From Amphiduros pacificus (lineage: Eukaryota > Annelida > Polychaeta > Phyllodocida > Hesionidae): a stretch of 64,000 nucleotides of DNA. Positions 34,009 through 42,454 of this stretch are shown here, piece by piece. Below the pieces are notes generated by a model that was not told the origin of the DNA, did no database searches, and saw nothing but the letters and a program-made list of their open reading frames with translations. Each line of letters starts with the position of its first letter. Position 1 is the stretch's first letter. The translations under genes were made by a program, and so were the position numbers. The DNA is taken from positions 48,619,725 to 48,683,724 of the forward strand of contig OX439003.1 of assembly GCA_949316495.1 (NCBI GenBank). The letters are read 5' to 3'.

Positions 34009-35195
34009 TGAAAAGAGAGCAAGAATGACTGCTCGTTTGCTTAAGGTCTATAATCCACAATCAGTTTGAAGCATCTGGAGAGAACTTTGTGTGGCCTTCG
34101 GCTCTGGGGGATTCCAGGATGAGAGTGAGGCTATGACACCAGTGGGGGGTATTTCCCATACAGCACACATGGCGGACAAACCAAGAGATAGCAGAGGCAG
34201 GTGGTCTACTCTGTCCAGAGACAGGCTGGCTGTGTGTTGTTAGGGAGGGTAATTTGCGACAAGGAAGGGTGGTAGAGGAGAAGGGGAATGTTTGGGGAGA
34301 CCACACATACCTGAAGAAAGCTGCTGAGCAGGACCCACGAGTGATACACACAGCCGGAGCATGGCCATATGACATACCACAGTCTGCCAAAGTAAACAGA
34401 GATGGGTGGCAAGTGGAGTATTTTTAAATAATAAAAATCTCTAAGACTAGCTGGTTAAGTTTACTTTTTCTGTGCTAATTTAACACATAACATTACTTTG
34501 AACACATTTAAGCCAAAAAACATAAATCTGTCCCAGTTTTTCATTGTGGGTTACAGACCTTAATATGCAAATGGTTAGGACCTTTTTACTCTTAAATAAT
34601 TCATCAGAATATAATGAAAATAAAAGTGGTGTTTTATGACCCTTTCAGAAACAATGGTCATATTAGGTCAACCTTCAAGCCTTTTAACCAAAAGCAACAC
34701 TCACATTACTCTATCGTGCTAGAATCTGTAGCTAGTATAAATGATCTGATATTGCTTGCTACACAGTGCATATTTTCAGTTTTTTGTTTTATTATTTTTA
34801 TATATTTCTTGTTGGAAGACCATGGCAGAAGATGACCCTAAAAAGAAAAGGCTAGTACAGCTCAGAAGAGCAGGAGGTCCTTATGTCACCAGAGACACAA
34901 GGATGTAATTTATGGATCATTTAGTGGGGATATGAAAAGTAAATTAAACCTTAAATGTCTATTCCATTTACCTTGAGTGATAAATGTGACATTAAAAGTG
35001 AATTAATTAATTTGACATGATTACACGTCAAATGTTAAGCATTATTTTTTAAGGTTCTATTGGAAAAAACAACCTTCACTGTTCAATAGAAAAGCATATG
35101 GGAAAAGATAGCTAAGGATTTTTGTGCCTCAGGAGTATCTGAGGTTGAGAGGACAACTACAGAGTTGAAAATGATGGTATTGATTGATGTTGGAA
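34009..35195. other. Mostly noncoding; one short Lys/Arg-rich open frame
   Basis: A GC-richer patch at 34055-34410 has an open plus-strand run that includes KAAEQDPRVIHTAGAWPYD, perhaps a decayed exon. ATG at 34822 opens 28 codons (MAEDDPKKKRLVQLRRAGG ... stop 34906-34908), too short to call. The rest is AT-rich and featureless. Confidence 0.3.
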
Positions 35196-35310
35196 AGATG
35201 GTGGTGCTCAATGTGGGAATGGTGCATGTTGATGTCGAGCTTGATGTGGGAATGGTGCTCGTTGATGTCATGCTTGATGTGGGAATAGTGCTTGTTGATG
35301 TCATACCTGG
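35196..35310. repeat. Minisatellite, 33-bp unit, about three copies
   Basis: GTTGATGTC-GCTTGATGTGG and GAATGGTGCT recur with a 33-base period around 35225-35305, with looser copies to the left. The minus-strand Ser/Thr-rich frame here is repeat translation. Confidence 0.65.
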
Positions 35311-35583
35311 ATGAAAATCACCTTTAATGCAATACTGTCAAAACTCTTGCTTTTTCATCATTGCTTTTTCTGTAATGTTGAGAATGTTTTCTGGATAATG
35401 CTTCACAAATAATCATTTAAATCCTTTCCAAGGGCAGACTTTAGCAGATGATAATTTTGACCAATCAAAATGAGTGTTACACATTGAATCTTTCCTATTA
35501 ATTGCTAAGAACTCCGGCCAATTGTTTCAGAGATCAAAGTTGATGGACACAATGACAGTAAATTTCTCCCTATCACTGCAGAT

Positions 35584-35733
35584 TTTGTTTGTTTGGAGTT
35601 TTACATCACATTTCATGATGAGACCTACTTGTAGCAGATATTGTGCTGCCTCATTGTCATGTCGCAGGTCCTTGACATGACAAACCACCGGTCGCAAATT
35701 TATAAGGTCAACAGATTAACCCTTAAGGCACGG
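35584..35733 (-). mobile_element. SINE fragment (3' half, antisense)
   Basis: Matches the 3' half of the complete SINE: TTTGTTTGTTTGGAGTTTTA, the GATGAGACCTACTTGTAGCA block, GTCCTTGACATGACA and the AACCCTTAAGGCACGG region. The tRNA head is missing. Confidence 0.8.
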
Positions 35734-35813
35734 ATACAGATCGCTGCAAAACTGAAGCAGAACTTAGTCTTACCTTTATTTTACATTATTTAGAATTTTG
35801 TTTTTATCGTCCA

Positions 35814-36427
35814 CAGGGGCCCACCACTACCAACTTGAGACCACTACCAACTTGAGATAGAATTGAGATAGAGATGTGAAACTTGGGCAGAGTATGTTAT
35901 AGAATGTTTGGAACAACATATCACTCGGCTAAAAAAAAAATTTTCCAATATGCATTTTTAGTATTTTCTAGAAGGAAATATTAAAAAAAATACCAGCCAG
36001 CTACACTTTGGGATTTTGGCTGTCAGCTCTTATTTTTGTATCAGCTGGGAAAGTTACCAGCTCTGAATTTGTATGGAATTAACAGCTGTTAACTTTGATC
36101 GTGGATGTTTGTCAATGCCAAATTCCTTTTAACAGCTGGTAATGAGCCAATTTCTTTAATAAATAATTAAATGTTAAAAACTTATAATTACAGTAGAAAT
36201 GTAATTAGGCTTCAACAATCTTTGTAAAATAGTGTTCATACAATATAATATATTGTTTATTTTGCGGTTTTCAATGACGAAATTGCCAGTTGGTGTCAAA
36301 ATCTCAATACTTTACCAGCCAGCCAATTAAATTCATCAGTCTGTCAGCTAGGCCATTTTGAAATGTCAAATATATTTTGAGTGTGCATATTGGCTCTTTT
36401 TGCATATCATATAGTGGTGGGCCCCTG
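35814..36427. mobile_element. 614-bp non-autonomous DNA transposon (MITE-like)
   Basis: Perfect 16-bp terminal inverted repeats, CAGGGGCCCACCACTA at 35814-35829 and its complement at 36412-36427, are flanked by the direct repeat CGTCCA (35808-35813 and 36428-36433). The interior is AT-rich with no ORF. The CAGGGG start recalls hAT ends, but hAT makes 8-bp duplications and only six match here, so the superfamily is open. Confidence 0.75.
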
Positions 36428-36989
36428 CGTCCATCACAACTTTGTTTTCAATCATGAAAGGTGAAAGTAAATTTCAGGAAAGGTGAATGTAAAATACTAA
36501 TTCCACCACACCAAAAAAGAAACAAAGTTTATGTTTTTTGACAGCCGTGAATACAACTAGTGTGACATCCAGTTGACCCACTCTTCACCGGCTGAGATGG
36601 ACACATTTGAAGGTATGCGAAGAAAGTTAATTGTGAATTTTAATAACGACAGATTCATTCCTTCATTGTATGTCTGACTGGGCTCCAAAACAACATCAAT
36701 TTTGAGTTCATGGAAAAAGGCCACACTAAATGTAATAATGGAGGATTAGGTTTGGCCAAGCTCTCCTGAAACACGATGTGGACAGAACAAGGTTGGTGAT
36801 TGGGAGATCATGTGGAATAAACAAGGCCCAGTTTTTAACAGATCCAACCATAGAAGAAGGTCTAATATGCATATACATATCCTGTTAATAAAATCTTCTG
36901 CAGAACGCAAGGAAATTCAACCTCCTGAAAAGGGGCAGTCATTCCCTATAGCCCAGAATGTTATGCTATCAATGGGAAAACAGTTTTAA

Positions 36990-38075
36990 AAAACTTGTTT
37001 GTTGATTGAGGTTGTACGAAAAAGCCAAGTGAATATTTATTTTATGATGGTGAATGTTGGCAATAGCTCCAATTATAACAGCTCACAAAACCCTCAACAA
37101 TAAAAAGGAGTAATCAGATGCCTAGACTATTCTTGGGAAGTACAGGAAGATCAATAAGGTAGTAATCATAATCCCCATCAGCCATTTCCTCCTGAACGAA
37201 TACTATATGGAAATTTTATAAAGCAGATTAGGCCAAATTTCAAACTTCCTGTTTTAACAAAATAGCTCAGGACATTTTTACATAAGATAATGATGCTCTT
37301 CAGGTTTTTTATGGATACATTGTATATTGCTGAAGGGATGTATTCTGAACATTTGCCAAATAAATCATCAATTTATTCTGCAGACCTTCATACAATATAA
37401 GGCCATGGGCCGTGGCGCAGTTGGTTAGAGCGCCAGCTAACTAGCACCAGTTCCTCTGTGGTGATCCAAAGGTCGTAGGTTCGATCCCCGGCCGTGCCGA
37501 GATTGAACTCATGATTCAATTTCCCATACGAGCTGAGGCCCGTGCTAAAAGGGTTAACCCGTTGTACTTATAAATCTGTGACCAGGTGGGTTGTCATGTC
37601 AAGGACCTGCAACATGACAATTCAGTGAGGCAGCACTATATCTGCAACAAGTAGGTCTTATCACGAAATGACTGAAATAATGTTGAAAGTGATGTAAAAC
37701 CCCAAACAAACAAATTCATACAATATATGAAGCATTATATCATGTAGAGACATTGGGCATTTCACATATTTTCTGATTATTTGCCTTGTTTACAAGCCTT
37801 GAAAGCAAAGGATTAGAAAATATTTTTATTCAAAAAAATCCTTGAATGGCACCATAAACTCTGAACTCAGACAAATAAATACTTTTTTATTGGATTCCCA
37901 GTAGGTATCCAAGGAATTACAGCTAGTGGTATCCAATGAGGCTGCTGACCAAGCTGCCAACGCAGCATTCAATAAATGTCCGATTGATATGGTTATTCTA
38001 TAGATTTAAGAAATATATCACGAATTTGTTTGTTCTAAATGGGATGAAGCTGTATTTAATAAGTTGCATTAACTC
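36990..38075 (+). mobile_element. Family B LINE, old decayed and internally deleted copy
   Basis: Segments match the family B LINE in order: a GATTGAGGTTGTACGAAAAA block of ORF1, GCTCACAAAACCCTCAACAA, then the endonuclease end (TATTCTTGGGAAGTACAGGA), then a jump to the RNase H region (CATTTGCCAAATAAATCATC, GACCAAGCTGCCAACGCAGC) and the block near ATGGGATGAAGCTG. ORF2 between EN and RNase H is absent. A SINE sits inside it. Confidence 0.7.
37400..37714 (+). mobile_element. Complete tRNA-derived SINE with 13-bp TSD
   Basis: TTCATACAATATA at 37387-37399 repeats at 37715-37727. The head begins GGGCCGTGGCGCAGTTGGTT with box A at 37413-37424 and box B GGTTCGATCCC at 37478-37488, both RNA polymerase III promoter elements. 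A body of about 200 bp carries GTCATGTCAAGGACCTGCAA and GTAGGTCTTATCACGAAATG, and the end is ACCCCAAACAAACAAA. This is the reference copy for the other SINE fragments in the window. Confidence 0.92.
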
Positions 38076-38415
38076 AACCTTTACAAGAAAGTACTGAAGA
38101 GGCAAGAAAGAAGGGGAAAAGAGCACGTAATGCAGCACAGACATAAAGATGGTTGACAGATGCTTGTACAAGTTCACTATAGTGGAATTGGTCCTCTGCA
38201 AAACAAAAGCTGGTGATATTGGGGATGGTGACTGCATACATATATGGTGGTGGAAACACTAAAAAAATTCAAATCCTCTCCTGGCAGCTGACTGTGTATA
38301 CAATTGTTGGATGGTGGATACTGCCATATGTTTCATAACATTTTCTGATCTCTTGTGCAGGTGTATTGTTAGATGGCAATTGCTATTTCATAGGAATGTC
38401 GGCAATGCAAATGTT

Positions 38416-38664
38416 TGATTGGGGGTGTACATCACTTTCAACATTATTTCAGTCATTTCATGATGAGACGTATTGTGCTGCTTCACTGAATTGTCATGTC
38501 AACCCACCTAGTCACAGATTTACAAGGACAACAGGTTTACCTATTAGGCCTCAGCTCATGTGAAATTGTATCATGAATTCAATCTCGGCATGACTTTTGG
38601 ACTACTACAGAGGAACTGGTGCTAACAAGTTTGCATTCTAACCAACTGTGCCACGGTCCATGGC
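38416..38664 (-). mobile_element. SINE, nearly full length, diverged, antisense
   Basis: It runs from a GTGTACATCACTTTCAACAT tail-side block through the body to CCAACTGTGCCACGG at the tRNA-head side, with several internal deletions. It lies head to head with another SINE copy that follows at once. Confidence 0.8.
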
Positions 38665-38679
38665 TTGTCAGCATTTAGT

Positions 38680-38875
38680 GATACAATTTCTCATTTGAAC
38701 TAAGACTCGTGCCTGAAGGGTTAACCCATTGTTTTTGTAAATCTTACTGGATGGATTGTCATGTCAAGAACCTGTGACATGTTAAATCGGTGAGGCAGTA
38801 ACATCTGCTATAAGTAGGTCTGATCATAAAATAACTAAAGTAATGTTGAAAGAGGCATAAAACCCAAACAAAAAT
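38680..38875 (+). mobile_element. SINE fragment (body and tail, sense)
   Basis: Body blocks (GAAGGGTTAACCCATTG, GTCATGTCAAGAACCTG, ATAAGTAGGTCTGATCA) and the tail AAAACCCAAACAAA are in order. The tRNA head is missing. With the antisense copy just upstream it makes an imperfect inverted repeat. Confidence 0.75.
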
Positions 38876-39512
38876 CATTCAAAATTATATCTTTAAGATG
38901 CCTTCAATCTATTTATATCTTCAAGATGCCTTTAATCTATTTATATATCTTCAAAGGGGTTGGGGTTGGTTGTGGGGCCTAGAATGAATATATATCCTGC
39001 GACATGTATTATAATATAGATCTATCTCAGTCTTAAGATTGAGAAATGGGAGAATTTTTTTCTACCACTCCAAAAGTGGCCCATGTATTATTAGCTTTTC
39101 CAAATGCTCCAGAAATGGTGAAGCACTTGGATATTATGAGGATGATGAAAAATGTAATAGATTGGAGAAGGTATGATAAGGATTCTAGGGTCAACAGGGA
39201 AATGAACTTGAAGCAGGAAAGACAGGGAAGGAAGCTGATAAGTTTAGATTTTTTTCTATCCACGTAATGGTCCTTTGGTTATTTTTCATGACGTGTACTT
39301 ACCTTAAAAAGATATGTTCCTTTTGTTACTGAGCATTCAGTTCGCCCATATGTGTCAGGTCATGACCTGACCTACATAGCAGAGTTGCAACTGGTACTGT
39401 CACTGCTGGTGCAACTTTCACCATTTATCAGCAGTGATCAGCTGCTTCCTGTTTGATAAATACACAATCATGATCATGTTCTGAAGTATTTCCTCACAGT
39501 TTTGCCAATAAA
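38876..39512. other. Noncoding; one doubtful 74-codon frame
   Basis: A tandem TCTTTAAGATGCCTTCAATC / TCTTCAAGATGCCTTTAATC duplication lies at about 38890-38950. A frame at 39046-39267 (MGEFFSTTPKVAHVLLAFPN start) is open and protein-like but has no recognised domain and no clear splice sites. Confidence 0.3.
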
Positions 39513-40520
39513 ATGTCATCAACAGTAAGGATGAAAAGTGGGAAGTTTGCTGGCAAGTTTGCTAGTCAACATATGAAGGCAAAAAGGGACAGGAGTGTTC
39601 AACACATGGAGTCTCTCAACAAAAGGAAAAGACAGCATGATAGTGACAATGAGGTAAGCATGTCATTGAAACTGTACAACCAAAAGTGTAGTGGTAGATC
39701 TATCCATGATTTTATAGTAAACATAGCTATAAACTAAATAACTATAACATCTTGTTGATATATTTACACCCAGGGCAAGAAATTAAGGTGTTGTGACATC
39801 CTCCTACTCTATCGCTAATAACTCCACTATCCCTTGTCCGAATCGACTTCTGTTTTTTTTTAATCATATCTACTGATTCTCAGCTAACTGCTGGTATCAT
39901 CAATATAATAATCGTGTTAATAGTTAAATAACTACGGCGCCCGTAATATATCGTCGGAAAAGCGCTAGATCGCAAAACTAAATACAGGATTTGTGAGTTT
40001 GTATCTCTCACAGACCTCTCCATATTTTTTTTTATTTATCAACATAAAAATTTGAAAAGCATATCATTGAATTCTGTGAGACAAGCTGCAAAATCGTATC
40101 ATTCCTGATTTTTTAATTTCTGTTCTCAAGTTTACTGCCATGCCTCCAAACATAGACTATGCACCCCCAGTCTTGGCCACAAGCCCACCTGTGTTCCGTG
40201 TCATACTTTCCCTCTCTTCAAACCATGATAAAATAGTAAATAATTCATCAAAACTCTCCATTCTTTCACAAAATACACGTTCTGGTTATGATAAGATAAT
40301 ATGTCAGAACACTAATATGTGTTGTTGTTTTGTTGCAGGATACTGTGAATGATAGTACTCCTGTAGAATACATTGAGGCGGAGGATGATGATCCAGCTGC
40401 CCACCAACCAACCGCTGCCCACCAACCAACCGCTGCCCACCAACCAACCACTGCTCACCAACCAACCGCTGCCCACCAACCAACCGCTGCCTACCAACCA
40501 ACAGCTTTTTTTTTTTTATA
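39513..40520 (+). CDS. Two exons of an unrecognised gene with AAHQPT repeats
   Basis: Exon 1 is 39513-39653: ATG, 47 codons, very basic (MKSGKFAGKFASQHMKAKRD ... NKRKRQHDSDNE), with donor GAG|GTAAGC. Exon 2 starts at 40339 after TTGTTGCAG in matching phase 0 and reads DTVNDSTPVEYIEAEDDDP. It then has six copies of a six-residue AAHQPT unit before a poly-T tract turns the frame into Phe codons. The basic start followed by an acidic segment resembles the N-termini of multi-exon Mutator-like transposase-derived genes of molluscs, but this is only a resemblance. The 3' side is disrupted by the T-tract, and the family C LINE lies 0.7 kb downstream. Confidence 0.45.
40396..40503. repeat. 18-bp coding minisatellite, six copies
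   Basis: GCTGCCCACCAACCAACC repeats six times with few changes (one ACTGCTCAC and one GCCTAC variant), keeping the reading frame. Confidence 0.9.
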
Positions 40521-40562
40521 ATTTTTTTTTTTTTTTTTTTTATTTATTTATTTTTTTTTTTT
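40504..40562. repeat. Interrupted poly-T tract
   Basis: About 59 bases, nearly all T, with short ATAA and ATTTATTTA interruptions, directly after the coding minisatellite. Confidence 0.9.
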
Positions 40563-41264
40563 AAATGGGTCAGCCCCCGGTGGTTGGTTTGGTTACACTG
40601 ATATTGACACTGGTTATACTAAGCAAGTTGTTTTATTATTTTGATTGGCCTACAGTATTGTATGTTTTTGTAGGTAACAGAGATACAAAGTGTGTAAATA
40701 AGCCAAAAATTCATGAAAAAACCTAATATGTTGAGAATTTCCAATCAGATTGTATTAGAAATAAATGCGGTATCACCAAATTTTCTTTTTAATTAACTTG
40801 CAGATATGTGTACAAACAGTGAGTTTGTTATATCAGAGTAACCTTGAGATATTAAGATACTGTGGGTAATGCTTTTGTGTATAACAGTATAAAATGGTGT
40901 AAAAAGCCAAAAATCCATGAAAAAAATACAATTTTCGGACTTTTTCAAGTCAAAATATTGGAAAAATTAGCACGATGACCCCCAATTTTTTTTTTAGTTA
41001 TCTATTACTTATATAATTGCCTAGCTCTTTTAACAATTTAGGGAAATTCTGAGTGTTGAGAAAAAAAATATTACGATTTTTGTCAAATTTTAGTGTCTAT
41101 TTCTCAGATTTTTCATATTTTATTGAAAAATAAATTCAATAAAAATACTGTATTATAGTTAAAATATGTTGTTCTGATATTTATATATATATTAACTTCA
41201 AGTAAGGCTCAAATAATTATATCATAGACTACTGATCGAATTATATCATAGACTACTGATCGCA
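40563..41264. other. Noncoding; left partner of a repeat that also flanks the LINE on its right
   Basis: At about 40965-41065 the order AAAAATTAGCACGATGACCC, a T-tract with TTTTTAGTT, TTAACAATTT and TCTGAGTGTTGAGA is matched at about 48680-48782 in the same orientation. At 41216-41262 a 23-24 bp unit (ATATCATAGACTACTGATCG core) is duplicated. No coding exon is seen. Confidence 0.45.
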
Positions 41265-42070
41265 AATGCGTGATGAGTGATGCGCATGCGTCGAGGTGGT
41301 CGGTTGTGTTTTTGGTGAGGACTCGTTCTTCTTCATCAAAAAAACTTCCTAAACGGTTGTTTTCTCGGAATAATCAAATTATTACCCGCGTATATTGACT
41401 TGTTTTCACTACTCGACCCGTGCGAGCAGTTTTCTTGGATCTGATCAAATCTTTTTTGACTGATTTAAGGCAATTTCTTTACCTGTGTTTACCTGTGTAT
41501 ACACATTTTGAATTTGCCGCCATTAATGCTACTTGATTTCACAGCGGATTTAATCTTTAAGCATCTAACGATCCTTTAAGGTAGCGCTGTTATTTTGAGT
41601 TGTTCTGATTACGGGTTTTCAGCGGTCAGTTTCTGAAAATCCTATCATCAAAATCAAACTGTCGAATTGCTCTACCTGATTCTCGCGACTCAGGTAGAAA
41701 TAACTCGTTTCAATTTTTCAAATAAGTGTCAACCAGGCAAACCGCTAAATTACCTCAGTGCGGCTTTGACCCTCAACCAACAAAGACTATCATATCAAAT
41801 ACGGAAAATCGAATTATTGTATAGGATAAAATCTAATATTGGAAATAATCATAGTAAAGCTACGACGTAGACATTATACAAAAGTACGGTGTAAAGTTTC
41901 AGCGAATACTATCAATACGAAAACGGTAAGACTTTCCTTTTGTTAAATCTTCTTACAAAGTAATCGCATAACCGGTTTGATTAAATTATTCGATACCACC
42001 TACGCGTCTATTACCTGTACCGACTAAAATCTGTGCAGGAGTGTATGTAAAATATACACAAACAAATATA

Positions 42071-42440
42071 TCAATCAACGTAATTTTTTGGTTGAATATT
42101 TTTTGAAAATTCTACGAGCAATCAAAGTTAAAACTCTTTTTGATTGATCATACAAAGTAGAATATATATCAATCAACGTAATCTTTTGATTGATATTAGA
42201 GGGGAAACAAGTCAATCAACGTAATTTTTTGATTGATATTGTAAAGAAACTTCAATCAACGTAATTTTTTGATTGATAGTGAAAAAATAAGAAAACTCGC
42301 ATACCAATCAACGTAATTTTTTGATTGATAGTGAGAGAAGGAAAAGGAAAGAAAAATTGCAAACCAATCAACGTAATTTTTTGATTGGAGTTAAAAAATA
42401 GAATAAAAGACACCAAATCAACGTAATATTTTGATTGGTG
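42071..42440 (+). promoter_or_regulatory. Array of seven constant-loop RNA hairpins (plus one variant) in the LINE 5' UTR
   Basis: Hairpins at 42071-42095, 42166-42196, 42212-42236, 42252-42276, 42305-42327, 42364-42388 and 42411-42440 share the form (T/C)CAATCAA-CGTAATTTT-TTGATTG(A/G). The nine-base loop is CGTAATTTT in five, CGTAATCTT in one and CGTAATATT in one. Stems differ in a base-pairing-preserving way: TCAATCAA/TTGATTGA, CCAATCAA/TTGATTGG, a G-U pair in the first, an 11-bp stem in the second and an outer CACC/GGTG in the last. An eighth hairpin (42119-42146) has a different loop. Start spacing is about 40-59 bases. The last ends 14 bases before the ORF1 ATG. Confidence 0.85.
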
Positions 42441-42454
42441 ATATATATAGAAAT

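Noticed and set aside
35083-35304. Mucin-like Ser/Thr frame on the minus strand
   Set aside because: It arises from the 33-bp minisatellite; no signal peptide or gene context.
37407-37490. tRNA gene
   Set aside because: Boxes A and B are present but the sequence continues into a SINE body and tail with target-site duplications, and no full cloverleaf forms.
42071-42440. CRISPR-like array
   Set aside because: The repeats are regularly spaced palindromes but the intervals are variable, low-complexity and not spacer-like, and the array is the 5' UTR of a eukaryotic LINE.
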